Assembly: GCA_964439435.1 (NCBI GenBank)
Contig: CAYTOF010000003.1
Span: 1 to 62,569, forward strand
Length of the DNA: 62,569 nucleotides
Reading direction: 5' to 3'
Source of the DNA: CAYTOF01 sp964439435
Lineage (GTDB): Bacteria > Bacillota > Clostridia > Oscillospirales > QAMX01
Within the stretch, counting starts at the first letter, position 1, and every line of letters starts with the position of its first letter. The translations under genes were made by a program, and so were the position numbers. The notes beneath the pieces were generated by a model that had not been told where the DNA came from, did not search any database, and saw only the letters and a program-made list of their open reading frames with translations. Positions 26,826-35,495 of the stretch are shown one piece after another.

Positions 26826-27959
26826 TCATCCAAAGAGTGCAAGTAATATACCCGCAACAACTGCCGAACCTATGACACCTGCAACATTGGAGCCCATTGC
26901 GTGCATCAACAGATGGTTTGAGGGATTGGCTTTTTGGCCTTCAACCTGGGACACCCTGGCGGCCATGGGCACTGCGGAAACACCGGCTGAGCCAATCAAA
27001 GGGTTGATTTTTCCCTTTGTGAGCCAGCACAGCAGCTTGCCAAGAAGCAGGCCGCCAATGGTGCTGAACATAAATGCCGTAAGCCCGAGCCCTATGATCA
27101 TGAGTGTTTGCGGGCGCAGAAAATCCTGTGCATTGGCGGTGGCACCCACTGTGATTCCAAGAAATATCGTGACTATATTTATCAGGGCATTTTGCGCTGT
27201 CTCTGACAAGCGCTCAACAACACCGGATTCCTTGAAGAGGTTGCCAAGCATCAGCATCCCTATAAGAGGTGCAACGGCAGGCAACAAGAGAACTGCCAAT
27301 ATGGTGACGACTATCGGGAAGATAATTTTTTCTGTTTTTGTTACGACACGAAGCTGTGTCATCTTGATTTCGCGTTCTTTTTTTGTTGTCAAAGCGCGCA
27401 TTATCGGGGGCTGAATCAGGGGAATCAGCGCCATATATGAATATGCGGCAATGGCGATGGCAGGCAAGATCGTCGGTGCAAGCTTTGAGGCAAGGTATAT
27501 TGCGGTGGGCCCGTCTGCTCCGCCGATTATTCCTATGGACGCGGCTTCACCGGGATTAAATCCCAGCGCAATGGCGATGATGAAAGCTATGCTGATGCCG
27601 AGCTGTGCACCTGCTCCCATCAACAAGCTGATAGGTCTGGCTATCAGCGGACCGAAGTCCGTCATCGCACCGATGCCGAGGAAAATCAAAGAAGGATATA
27701 TTCCAAGTTTGACTCCTTGATAAAGATAATAGAGCAATCCTCCGGGGTCACCATCTTTGCCCGCATCCATAAGGCCTGTCAAAGGTAAGTTTGCAAGCAA
27801 TATTCCAAAGGCAATGGGCAAGAGCAGCAACGGCTCAAACTTTTTGACGATGGCAAGATAGATCAGCACACAAGCTACAAGAATCATAACTCCGTGTTGC
27901 CATGTCAAATTGGCAAAACCCGAGACTTCCCATATTTTTTGTATGGCTTCACTAAGCAT
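26826..27959 (-). CDS. oadB: Oxaloacetate decarboxylase, sodium-pumping beta subunit
   Basis: A 377-residue multi-pass membrane protein that decarboxylates carboxybiotin and exports sodium ions. Typical blocks are GGADGPTAI near residue 155, GIGAMTDFGPLIA and GSAGVSAVPMAARVSQ, with the closing NHLLMHAMGSNVAGVIGSA. About ten membrane segments are visible. Last gene of the operon, 14 bases after the biotin carrier gene. The beta subunits of glutaconyl- and methylmalonyl-CoA decarboxylases are similar; the alpha subunit here points to oxaloacetate. Confidence 0.93.
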   Translation of the reverse strand: MLSEAIQKIWEVSGFANLTWQHGVMILVACVLIYLAIVKKFEPLLLLPIAFGILLANLPLTGLMDAGKDGDPGGLLYYLYQGVKLGIYPSLIFLGIGAMTDFGPLIARPISLLMGAGAQLGISIAFIIAIALGFNPGEAASIGIIGGADGPTAIYLASKLAPTILPAIAIAAYSYMALIPLIQPPIMRALTTKKEREIKMTQLRVVTKTEKIIFPIVVTILAVLLLPAVAPLIGMLMLGNLFKESGVVERLSETAQNALINIVTIFLGITVGATANAQDFLRPQTLMIIGLGLTAFMFSTIGGLLLGKLLCWLTKGKINPLIGSAGVSAVPMAARVSQVEGQKANPSNHLLMHAMGSNVAGVIGSAVVAGILLALFG

Positions 27960-27973
27960 TTATGTGTCTCTCC

Positions 27974-28372
27974 TTACTGCATTGAAATCAACGCATCACC
28001 GGTGGACACAGACGCCCCCTTTGTGACATGAACCTGCGCGACAACGCCGTCAGCAGGTGCGGCTATTTCATTTTCCATTTTCATAGCTTCCAGGATAAGT
28101 AAAACCTCTCCCATTTTCACGCTTGTTCCCGGGGTTACTCTTATGTCCAGTATTGTGCCGGGCATCGGCGATGTGATGGCATCCTCGCTTGGCTGTGCAG
28201 CGGGTGCCGCAGGGGCGGGAGCAGCTGCTTGGGGTGCGGGTGCCGGAGCTGCGGGGGCTGTCACTGGAGCAGGAGCGGCCACTGCCACTTCTGTTGTGTT
28301 CACGATATTTGCTTGCCCGCGTTCTACTTCGACTTCATATTCTTTGTCGTTGATTCTGACAACATATATCAT
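27974..28372 (-). CDS. Biotin carboxyl carrier subunit of the decarboxylase
   Basis: A 132-residue protein. An N-terminal segment (residues 1-30) is followed by an alanine/proline-rich flexible linker (about residues 31-65) and a C-terminal biotinyl domain with the biotinylated lysine in EAMKMENEI. It shuttles carboxybiotin between the alpha and beta subunits. In many species this domain is fused to the alpha subunit; here it is a separate gene. Confidence 0.92.
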   Translation of the reverse strand: MIYVVRINDKEYEVEVERGQANIVNTTEVAVAAPAPVTAPAAPAPAPQAAAPAPAAPAAQPSEDAITSPMPGTILDIRVTPGTSVKMGEVLLILEAMKMENEIAAPADGVVAQVHVTKGASVSTGDALISMQ

Positions 28373-28401
28373 ATAAATTCCTCCGATTATCTTGTCTGCG
28401 T

Positions 28402-28728
28402 CTATGCTTTTTGTAACAATTTTATTGACTTAAAACACAACTGTGACAAAGGGATGCCGGATTCATCGCTTATTATGGCCATGATCATGGCCGCTGTGGG
28501 CTCATCCACATCTTTGAGCTTCAGTTGTCCTGTCGACAGTTCATTTACAGCAGTTGCCGGCGTCGCTTTTATCTCATTTTTAGCATCTGCCTTGCCCTTC
28601 TCTTTCTCTCCTCCTGCTTTTCCCAGCACTTTGGAAAACAGTATAAGGAAAATGTACAACACGGCAAGAAGCAGCATGACGCCACTTATGCAGTACAGCG
28701 CAATCAAAAAACTTTCAGGCAATGTCAT
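28402..28728 (-). CDS. oadG: Oxaloacetate decarboxylase gamma-like subunit (OadG)
   Basis: A 108-residue protein with one N-terminal membrane helix (about residues 8-32, ALYCISGVMLLLAVLYIFL), a charged linker and a short C-terminal helical part (AAMIMAIISDESGIPL). This matches OadG-type gamma chains that anchor the alpha subunit to the beta subunit. Its start overlaps the alpha subunit stop (ATGA). Confidence 0.82.
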   Translation of the reverse strand: MTLPESFLIALYCISGVMLLLAVLYIFLILFSKVLGKAGGEKEKGKADAKNEIKATPATAVNELSTGQLKLKDVDEPTAAMIMAIISDESGIPLSQLCFKSIKLLQKA

Positions 28729-30119
28729 AGGGCTGATTCCTCCGGTTTTTTAACTATTGTATATGTGACCGTTCTGCTCTCTCGCTCTTCTCTCTCTTGG
28801 AAAAACTTTTCGGCGATTTGAGGGAATGCGATATAGGAGAGCACGTCCTCATCACTGCGGGCAAGCTCTCCGAGCTCTGCCTTAGTCTTTTCAAACTCAG
28901 GCGCCATTGTCTCGGCAAAGCGACCTGTGATGGGTTTTTCATCGCCCAAGACCTTGGTCAACAAATCCTTGTCTATCTCGCCCGGCGCTTGTCCGTACTC
29001 ACCTCTGAGATATGCCCTGACCTCTTTTGAGACACTCTTGTAGCGCTCACCGGAAAGGACATTGGACACAGCCTGCACACCAACCATCTGGCTCATGGGT
29101 GTGACCAGGGGTGGATATCCCAAATTTTTTCTGACAAGGGGCGTCTCTTCCAAAACGTCTTCCAGCTTATCGCTGGCGTTTTGAGCTTTCAGTTGAGCTA
29201 TGAGATTTGAAAGCATGCCGCCCGGCACTTGATACACAAGGGCGTCGGTCTCTGTGCCCATCACAAAGGGGTCCAAGTTGCCGGACTCTATGTATTTGGC
29301 TCTGATTGGTCTGAAATAGTCATTGATCTGCTTCAGGACAGCTTCGTCCAAGCCGGAATCATAGCCCATTTGTTTCAGGGCAAAGTGCAGCGACTCCGTT
29401 GCGGGTTGAGATGTTCCGCCGGAGAAGGTGGATATCGCTGTGTCAATACCGTCACAGCCTGCTTCGGCTGCCTTGATATAGGTCATCGGACCAAGTCCTG
29501 TTGTGGAGTGTGTGTGTAGGTAGACCGGCAATTTGATTGTGCTCTTCAGAGCTTTTATCAGATCATAAGCCTCTTGCGGTCCCATGATGCCTGCCATGTC
29601 CTTGATGCAGACGGAGTGAACTCCCATGGATTCCAGCTGTTTTCCCATGGCGGTGTACTTTTCAATATTGTGTATGGGGCTTAGAGTGTAGCATATACAA
29701 CCTTGAGCATGCACGCCTTGTTTCAAGGTCTCATCCACGGCAACTTCGATGTTTCTAAAATCGTTCAAAGCGTCAAAGATGCGGAAAATATCCATGCCGT
29801 TCATGACTGCGTGGGAAACAAATTTTCTGACAACATCGTCCGGATAGTGCTTATAGCCCAGTATGTTTTGTCCGCGTAAAAGCATTTGAAGCTTTGTGTT
29901 TTTCACGCCGGCTCTGATTTTGCGCAGTCTTTCCCATGGATCTTCACTCAAATAGCGAAGACAAGAGTCGAAAGTCGCTCCTCCCCAGCATTCCAATGAG
30001 TGATAGCCGGCATTGTCGAGCATTTCCAATGCCCCTTCAAAATCAGAAAACGGCATCCGCGTGGCAATGAGTGATTGGTTGGCATCACGCAAAACCGTTT
30101 CTGTAAAATTCACCTTCAT
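28725..30119 (-). CDS. oadA: Oxaloacetate decarboxylase alpha subunit (carboxyltransferase)
   Basis: A 464-residue biotin-dependent carboxyltransferase. ETVLRDANQSLIATRM opens the TIM barrel, ECWGGATFD follows near residue 42, and the catalytic lysine lies in CIKDMAGIMGP near residue 170. It transfers CO2 from oxaloacetate to biotin, giving pyruvate. No biotin domain is attached. The start at 30119 follows GGAGAAG; longer readings run into the tRNA-Leu gene. First gene of the order alpha, gamma, biotin carrier, beta. The operon couples decarboxylation to a sodium gradient. Confidence 0.93.
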   Translation of the reverse strand: MKVNFTETVLRDANQSLIATRMPFSDFEGALEMLDNAGYHSLECWGGATFDSCLRYLSEDPWERLRKIRAGVKNTKLQMLLRGQNILGYKHYPDDVVRKFVSHAVMNGMDIFRIFDALNDFRNIEVAVDETLKQGVHAQGCICYTLSPIHNIEKYTAMGKQLESMGVHSVCIKDMAGIMGPQEAYDLIKALKSTIKLPVYLHTHSTTGLGPMTYIKAAEAGCDGIDTAISTFSGGTSQPATESLHFALKQMGYDSGLDEAVLKQINDYFRPIRAKYIESGNLDPFVMGTETDALVYQVPGGMLSNLIAQLKAQNASDKLEDVLEETPLVRKNLGYPPLVTPMSQMVGVQAVSNVLSGERYKSVSKEVRAYLRGEYGQAPGEIDKDLLTKVLGDEKPITGRFAETMAPEFEKTKAELGELARSDEDVLSYIAFPQIAEKFFQEREERESRTVTYTIVKKPEESAL

Positions 30120-30166
30120 AAATACGACTTCTCCTTTGTATGCATAATCTTTCTTTGCTTGTAGAA

Positions 30167-30249
30167 TGGTGCGGGTAACAGGATTTGAACCTGCATGGTT
30201 TCCCACCGGAACCTAAATCCGGCGCGTCTGCCAATTCCGCCATACCCGC
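30167..30249 (-). tRNA. tRNA-Leu (anticodon TAG)
   Basis: Acceptor stem GCGGGTA/TACCCGC with encoded CCA, anticodon stem CCGGA/TCCGG around TTTAGGT, and a long variable arm. It lies between transketolase and oadA on the same strand. Confidence 0.95.
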
Positions 30250-30254
30250 AAGTT

Positions 30255-30276
30255 GCTGCAACTTATATGTTGCAGC
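30255..30276 (-). repeat. Hairpin between transketolase and tRNA-Leu
   Basis: GCTGCAAC (30255-30262) and GTTGCAGC (30269-30276) form a perfect 8-base stem. No T-tract follows on the minus strand, so read-through into the tRNA is possible, or this is a processing signal. Confidence 0.5.
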
Positions 30277-30290
30277 GTGCAATACTCACA

Positions 30291-31250
30291 TTATGCGTTG
30301 TTTGTTTTTGCTTCGTATGCGCTTTTTGCCGCAGCGGCGATGTCTTCGGCAGACATGTTGAGCGCTTTTTCGAGATAGTCAATCAGCCCAACCTCACCGA
30401 AACGATCCCGTGCCCCCACTCTGCGCATAATCGTCGGGTGCTTTTCAGAGAGAACCTCGGCAACGGCGCCTCCGAGCCCTCCGACTATTGAGTGGTTTTC
30501 AGCGGTGACGACCGCACGTGTCTTGGCGGCGAAGGAGAGAACCGTCTCTTCGTCTATCGGCTTGAGGGTGTGCACATTCACAACGGCTGCGGAGATGCCC
30601 TCATTTGCAAGGAGTTCTGCCGCGACAAGGGAGCGAACCACCATTATGCCGGAGCAGAATATCACAACATCATCGCCCTGTCTCAGCACATCGGCTTTGC
30701 CAAGGGTGAATTTGTAGCCTTTATCGAATATCTTCGGGGTCGCCTGACGGTGGAGCCTTATATATGTAGGCGAGTTGTTGTAGGCGACTTGCGGCAAAGC
30801 CTGCGAAAGCTGCTCGGCGTCGGTCGCTTCGTAGATCACCATATTTGCCAGGGAGCGCATGATTGCCATATCTTCAAGGCTCATATGCGTTCCGCCATTG
30901 AGCTGTGCAGTGATGCCGGGGTCTGTCCCGCCGATTTTGACGGGCAGTTGCGTATAGGCTACAGATATGGTCACTTGGTCAAAGCACCTGCGTGTCGCAA
31001 AGGGCGTGAAGCTGTTGGCAAAGGGAATTTTGCCGCATGCTGCCAAACCCGCAGCAACACCCATCATATTGGCTTCGGCGACACCCACATTGAAAACACG
31101 ATTCGGAAATGCTTTGAGAAATTCTTTTGTTCCGTTGGCGTTCATAAGATCCGCTTCGCACACGACGATTCGATCGTCATTTTTCGCCAATTGAACAAGG
31201 CCTTGGGCATAAACTTCTCGCATTTGTTTTGCATCCAGTTCTATTTTCAT
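30291..31250 (-). CDS. Transketolase, C-terminal subunit
   Basis: A 319-residue protein with the pyrimidine-binding domain (VCEADLMNANGTKEF, FNVGVAEANMMGVAAGLAA near residue 52) and the C-terminal transketolase domain (VTAENHSIVGGLGGAVAE). It pairs with the N-terminal subunit to transfer two-carbon units in the pentose phosphate pathway. The start overlaps the partner stop by four bases. Split transketolases are common in anaerobic Bacillota. Confidence 0.92.
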   Translation of the reverse strand: MKIELDAKQMREVYAQGLVQLAKNDDRIVVCEADLMNANGTKEFLKAFPNRVFNVGVAEANMMGVAAGLAACGKIPFANSFTPFATRRCFDQVTISVAYTQLPVKIGGTDPGITAQLNGGTHMSLEDMAIMRSLANMVIYEATDAEQLSQALPQVAYNNSPTYIRLHRQATPKIFDKGYKFTLGKADVLRQGDDVVIFCSGIMVVRSLVAAELLANEGISAAVVNVHTLKPIDEETVLSFAAKTRAVVTAENHSIVGGLGGAVAEVLSEKHPTIMRRVGARDRFGEVGLIDYLEKALNMSAEDIAAAAKSAYEAKTNNA

Positions 31251-32086
31251 ACCCTCGCCTCCTCTTCACGGTTAAGTGACTTGAGCGCACAGGATAGCTG
31301 CTCTGTGCTGACATTTGTGCTGTGTGATGCAACTGTGCCTTCACAGAAATTTGCGCCCTTGCCTTTTATTGTCTTCAGTACTATCATTGTCGGCCTTTTT
31401 GTTTCGGCATGTGCTCTCTCGATAGCGTCATCGATGGCCACCACATCGTGTCCGTCGCACTCGATGACATTCCACTTAAATGCACGCCACTTCTCGGCTA
31501 TCGGCTCAACTTCGTTTATCTCCGCTGTTTCACCGTCTATCTGCATCCGATTGTTGTCACAAAAAGCTGTTAGGTTGGAAAGCTTCATATTGGCGGCATA
31601 CATGCCCGCTTCCCAAATCTGTCCTTCTTGACTCTCTCCGTCACCTATAATGGTGTATACTCTGTTTTTCCGCTCATCAAGTCTGCAGGCCAAAGCCATG
31701 CCGACAGCGGCAGAAAAGCCTTGGGCAAGTGAACCTGCTGTCATGTCCACACCCTTGGTTTTCCTCATATCACAATGGCTGGGAAAATTGGTCCCGGGTT
31801 GATTGAGTGTCAGCGTTTCCTCAACGGGGAAATATCCGCGCAAACCAAGTGCTGCGTACAGAGCGGGGCCGGCATGCCCTTTTGACAACACAAATCTGTC
31901 TCTGTCCGGCCAATTCGGATCCTCAGGGTTGATGTTCAACCGTTTAAAATACAGAACTGACAGCACATCGCAAATGGACATTGCGCCACCCACATGGCCT
32001 TTGCCTATCGCCGCAAACATTTTAAGCGTGTGTGCTCGTATGTCGTTTGCTTTTTCTTGCAGCGCCGCAGCTTCGTTCTTATCCAA
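31247..32086 (-). CDS. Transketolase, N-terminal subunit
   Basis: A 279-residue thiamine-diphosphate-binding half. GKGHVGGAMS near residue 29, SKGHAGPALYAALG near residue 68, and the cofactor motif GDGESQEGQIWEA near residue 153 are present. Forms the active enzyme with the next gene. It starts 20 bases after the foldase stop, so the three genes may share a transcript. Confidence 0.93.
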   Translation of the reverse strand: MDKNEAAALQEKANDIRAHTLKMFAAIGKGHVGGAMSICDVLSVLYFKRLNINPEDPNWPDRDRFVLSKGHAGPALYAALGLRGYFPVEETLTLNQPGTNFPSHCDMRKTKGVDMTAGSLAQGFSAAVGMALACRLDERKNRVYTIIGDGESQEGQIWEAGMYAANMKLSNLTAFCDNNRMQIDGETAEINEVEPIAEKWRAFKWNVIECDGHDVVAIDDAIERAHAETKRPTMIVLKTIKGKGANFCEGTVASHSTNVSTEQLSCALKSLNREEEARV

Positions 32087-32106
32087 TTTTGCCGTCCTCC
32101 TTTGAT

Positions 32107-33690
32107 TTATTTTATTTTCGACAATCCGGACTCAATGCGCAGGACCGGATAGTCTTTCTTGATTGTGTCTATAAGCGCTTCGTATGCTGTGTCACGAAGT
32201 GCTTCTTCAACCAGCGCATCCCTATAAGGTACTGACTGGCCGATATAATAGATTATGTGATACCCAAATTGGGTTTTAACAATGGCGGCGTCGCCCTCTT
32301 CTCGCTCTTCTTCGAAAACCCAGTCTTCAAACTCTTCGACTGTCATCCCGGGGCCGACCTTTTCCACAAGACCGCCATCCTTTGCCGAACCTGTATCCTC
32401 AGAAAACTCCTTTGCAAGCTCCGCAAAGCTCGCCTCTGTTTTGTCGCCGTTTTGCCAGCGTTCCAAAATCTCCTTGGCAGTGGCAGCTGCTTTTTCGTCG
32501 TTCAAGCTTGCCTCGTCTTCGTCTTCAACTTCTTCGATTGTGATGAGGATGTGGCGCACATCCCGTGTCAAAATGCTGTTGTCGTCCCTGTTTATGAAAT
32601 AGTAGACAGTGAACTTGTTTTTGTCTTGAACAATCTCAGTGTCGCCTGCTTTGTTGTCGGCATCAAACAAAAACTTGGCCTCATCCTCCCCCAACACGGA
32701 GAAAGCGATGCGCTTTTTCAATGTCTCTTCGGGGCTTAAGCCCTCTGTTTCTTTTCCGTCTTTGTCCGTTTTGCGTGTTGACTCTTCGGCAAGCTTGTTA
32801 TAGTCAGCTTCTGATTTTATAAGAGCAAGTTTTTCTTTCAGTTCCACTAAAGCTTTTGTGATAATAGCTTCGTCTTCTGCTTTTGTGGTGTCATTTGAAA
32901 TCTCATTTCCCTCTGCATCCAGATGCTCGGGCAGCTCAACCTCCATTGTGAAGACGTGGTATGTCACCACATCAAAGGCATTTTTTTCACCTGAATATTT
33001 TTCGTCGATCTGTTCTTTTGTGAAATTGAAGCTGTTATAGAGATTTGTGGAATAATGTCCGCTAAGTATCTCTCGTTCTACAAACTTTTGATAATCATCA
33101 AGCCTTATGGCATTGCCATAGGTGGATTTCAAAAAGGCCAAAGGCGTGACACTGTTGGCCTCTGCCATTAAATTTAATTGTTCAATCGCTGCCAAAACTT
33201 CGCCTTTTGCTTCATCGTCGAGTTCAAAGCCGTTCTTTTTGGCTTCGGTTGTCATCAAAACATAGCCCCTGAAGTTTTCAATGGCTTGGTCCAACAGGAA
33301 ATCTCCCCAGGTTTGGCCTGTTTCCCTGTCTCTAACCTGTTTGAAAAGAGACCTTGAATAGTTGATGCCGTATATATCGTATCCATAAGTCATCAGACTT
33401 TGATACGAAGACTCTTTATATCTGTTTACAAGCATATTGTAATAAAAAGCCACTTGGTCGGCCTTGTATGTTTCTCCGCCAATTGTGACTGCATCGGACA
33501 TCCTCAAAAAAGAGCCGTTTTGAGTCATCGTGCCCACCACAAGAATTGCAATTGATGCTCCTGCAATGGCAATGATCAACAACCAATTCAATGCTTTTTT
33601 AAGGAACGGGTTCATTCGGCTTTTTTTAGTCGCGACACTCTGTCCCTCTATTTTTTTTCTGTACTCGCGGTTTCTTGATGCCTTGCCCAC
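32107..33690 (-). CDS. Membrane-anchored parvulin-type peptidyl-prolyl isomerase (PrsA/SurA-like)
   Basis: A 527-residue protein: a basic cytosolic N-terminus, one membrane helix (about residues 36-58, WLLIIAIAGASIAILVVG), a helical SurA-N-like region, then a parvulin domain from RHILITIEE to TQFGYHIIYYI. It probably helps exported proteins fold outside the membrane. The GTG at 33690 is preferred since GGAGGT lies 8 bases upstream; a TTG at 33705 is part of that box. The middle region is highly acidic (EEVEDEDEAS). Confidence 0.85.
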   Translation of the reverse strand: MGKASRNREYRKKIEGQSVATKKSRMNPFLKKALNWLLIIAIAGASIAILVVGTMTQNGSFLRMSDAVTIGGETYKADQVAFYYNMLVNRYKESSYQSLMTYGYDIYGINYSRSLFKQVRDRETGQTWGDFLLDQAIENFRGYVLMTTEAKKNGFELDDEAKGEVLAAIEQLNLMAEANSVTPLAFLKSTYGNAIRLDDYQKFVEREILSGHYSTNLYNSFNFTKEQIDEKYSGEKNAFDVVTYHVFTMEVELPEHLDAEGNEISNDTTKAEDEAIITKALVELKEKLALIKSEADYNKLAEESTRKTDKDGKETEGLSPEETLKKRIAFSVLGEDEAKFLFDADNKAGDTEIVQDKNKFTVYYFINRDDNSILTRDVRHILITIEEVEDEDEASLNDEKAAATAKEILERWQNGDKTEASFAELAKEFSEDTGSAKDGGLVEKVGPGMTVEEFEDWVFEEEREEGDAAIVKTQFGYHIIYYIGQSVPYRDALVEEALRDTAYEALIDTIKKDYPVLRIESGLSKIK

Positions 33691-34215
33691 AAAAACTACC
33701 TCCAAAGTATAAGTTACATCCCAAGGGTCAGGCGTGCGTATGCATTCGCCTGCTTTTCACATTAATATCTACATTGACTTAAAAACAGGCAAAATTTGCA
33801 CTTTACATATTTTACACCATTTTCGCCTTTAAGTAAACTGTTTTTCTCCACTCTGAAAAGATTTAACATTTGTTGACCGCAAAAACAGCCAAACTACATG
33901 ACAAATAGTGTTTTCGCTCCCCTTGATTGGCAAAAAAGATGGTTTTAATGCCCCTGACTAATTGTTTCACGATTGTCTCTTTGAGCGGATTTTCTGTAAA
34001 ACAAAACTGTCAGAGATTGCACAATTGAAAAACAAAGGCATAGTTGATATAATCTATTTGCTATAGTCACCAAGACAATCTTTTACTTTGTCCGGGGTTT
34101 TTATATCACACAGTCGGCATATGTATCTCTGCTCCGGGAACCGTGATTGTCTTAATTGCAGATGTACAGGCTTTGGAGCTTGCTTGTTTTCCGAGATTTT
34201 AGTCGGAGGTTGAAA
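33691..34215. other. Intergenic stretch without a convincing gene
   Basis: Upstream of both divergent flanking genes. It contains a CAGGCG/CGCCTG stem near 33,730-33,754 and a pair of distant complementary segments (AAGACAATC near 34,070, GATTGTCTT near 34,144). No start codon with a ribosome binding site gives a recognisable protein. Confidence 0.5.
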
Positions 34216-34662
34216 ATGACAGAAGAACACAACCCTGAAAGTATTTTGTTTTATGACTCTCCCCCCGCCGATATACCCATGATATATGTCATCATATGTG
34301 CAAAACACAATGGGAAATGGATTTTTGTCCGCCACAAGGAGCGAAATACATATGAGGTGCCCGCAGGTCATATTGAATCTGGCGAGGATGCGCTGACCGC
34401 CGCCAAACGTGAGCTATATGAAGAAACGGGGGCACATGAGTATAATTTAACCTTTGTGTCTGTGTATACCGTCACACAGAATGGACAAAGTGCCGGCGGA
34501 TATCTCTTTTATGCGGAGGTGGAGACCTTTTCCCCCATGCCCGACTTTGAGATTTCATCTTTTGAATTGCTTGACAAACTCCCGGACAACATCACATATC
34601 CGACGGTTTTGCCTTTTTTGTTTTCACATATCAACGACTGGCTGCAAGTTCAGAGCAAATAG
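34216..34662 (+). CDS. NUDIX hydrolase
   Basis: A 148-residue pyrophosphohydrolase. The Nudix box GHIESGED...AAKRELYEETGA is complete with its metal-binding glutamates. The start at 34216 follows CGGAGGTTGAAA. A 20-residue upstream extension has no support. The likely substrate is a nucleoside diphosphate derivative, but the family is too broad to say which. Single gene, ending at a strong hairpin. Confidence 0.88.
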   Translation: MTEEHNPESILFYDSPPADIPMIYVIICAKHNGKWIFVRHKERNTYEVPAGHIESGEDALTAAKRELYEETGAHEYNLTFVSVYTVTQNGQSAGGYLFYAEVETFSPMPDFEISSFELLDKLPDNITYPTVLPFLFSHINDWLQVQSK

Positions 34663-34722
34663 TTTTATTTCATTATATATGTTATATGTTTTGTGATAGT
34701 CCTTTTGCCGTTGAAATGTTTT

Positions 34723-34752
34723 GCGGTTGTTAAGAATATTCTTAACAACCGC
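34723..34752. terminator. Bidirectional terminator after the NUDIX gene
   Basis: GCGGTTGTTAAG (34723-34734) pairs with CTTAACAACCGC (34741-34752) and is followed by TTTT. It can also stop the convergent gene at 34797. Confidence 0.85.
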
Positions 34753-34796
34753 TTTTGGCTTCATCTTAAAGCAATTTCTTGATTTGTCTCTGCTCA

Positions 34797-35297
34797 TCAA
34801 GCCCAAGGGTCTGCGGCTTTTGGTCCTCTGATGTCGGCGAGCAGGTGCTGTTCCCATAGGAACCACTCCCCGCTGCTCGGCTTTACTCGCAGCTTGATTT
34901 GTCGCGGTGAATCAGCTCCCGCTGAGCGGACAAAAAGCGTCACATAGCCTTCGTTTTGATAGCTGTATGGGTTGTCAAACACCGCTATCTCATAGGGTTT
35001 GGTCGGCACATAGGAGTTTTCTGCATTTGCCCCGCTGAAAAATGAAAAAGGTTTATAGGTTTTGCCGACAAGCCTGTCGCGAAGGAATTGAATTTCATAA
35101 TTGGAAAGCGGTTGCGGACCTTTGAGATAGTTGAGCATGTCAATTGTTTCCTTGGGGTTGTCACCATAGTTGCAAAGCACGGCAACTGTCAAAGCCGCTG
35201 TCTGAAAAGGCGAGAGCATGGAAGCTTCCGGCATCGCCTTTAGCATGGCAAGATCGCTTGGCAGATTGTCAAACACAAATGTCTCACTTTTGCTCAT
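34797..35297 (-). CDS. Conserved clostridial protein of unknown function (DUF6935-like)
   Basis: A 166-residue soluble protein without signal peptide. The C-terminal half has a distinctive YVTLFVRSAGADSPRQIKLR stretch followed by GEWFLWEQHLLADIR and a DPW end. I recall this pattern from proteins annotated DUF6935 in Clostridia. No catalytic motif is seen and the role is unknown. Single gene. Confidence 0.72.
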   Translation of the reverse strand: MSKSETFVFDNLPSDLAMLKAMPEASMLSPFQTAALTVAVLCNYGDNPKETIDMLNYLKGPQPLSNYEIQFLRDRLVGKTYKPFSFFSGANAENSYVPTKPYEIAVFDNPYSYQNEGYVTLFVRSAGADSPRQIKLRVKPSSGEWFLWEQHLLADIRGPKAADPWA

Positions 35298-35495
35298 TTC
35301 ATTTCCTTCTTTCTATTATGTCATTTATGATTTTATTGTAACAAAGATATGTGCCAAGGTCAAGCCCGAATAGGCGTTGAGGCTTTATTTTTATATCGGA
35401 CTTTGTCAAAGCGGCAGACTCACAGCGCGGATAACTCTAAGGCCCCGGGCATGTTTTCCTAATCAATACCCTAAAAAGGCATATCGAGTCGCGGC

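Noticed and set aside
34054..34371. Minus-strand frame ending in RYICRLCDIKTPDKVKDCLG
   Set aside because: The end looks protein-like, with a single C-x2-C, but no start codon with a ribosome site fits and most of it lies under the NUDIX gene.
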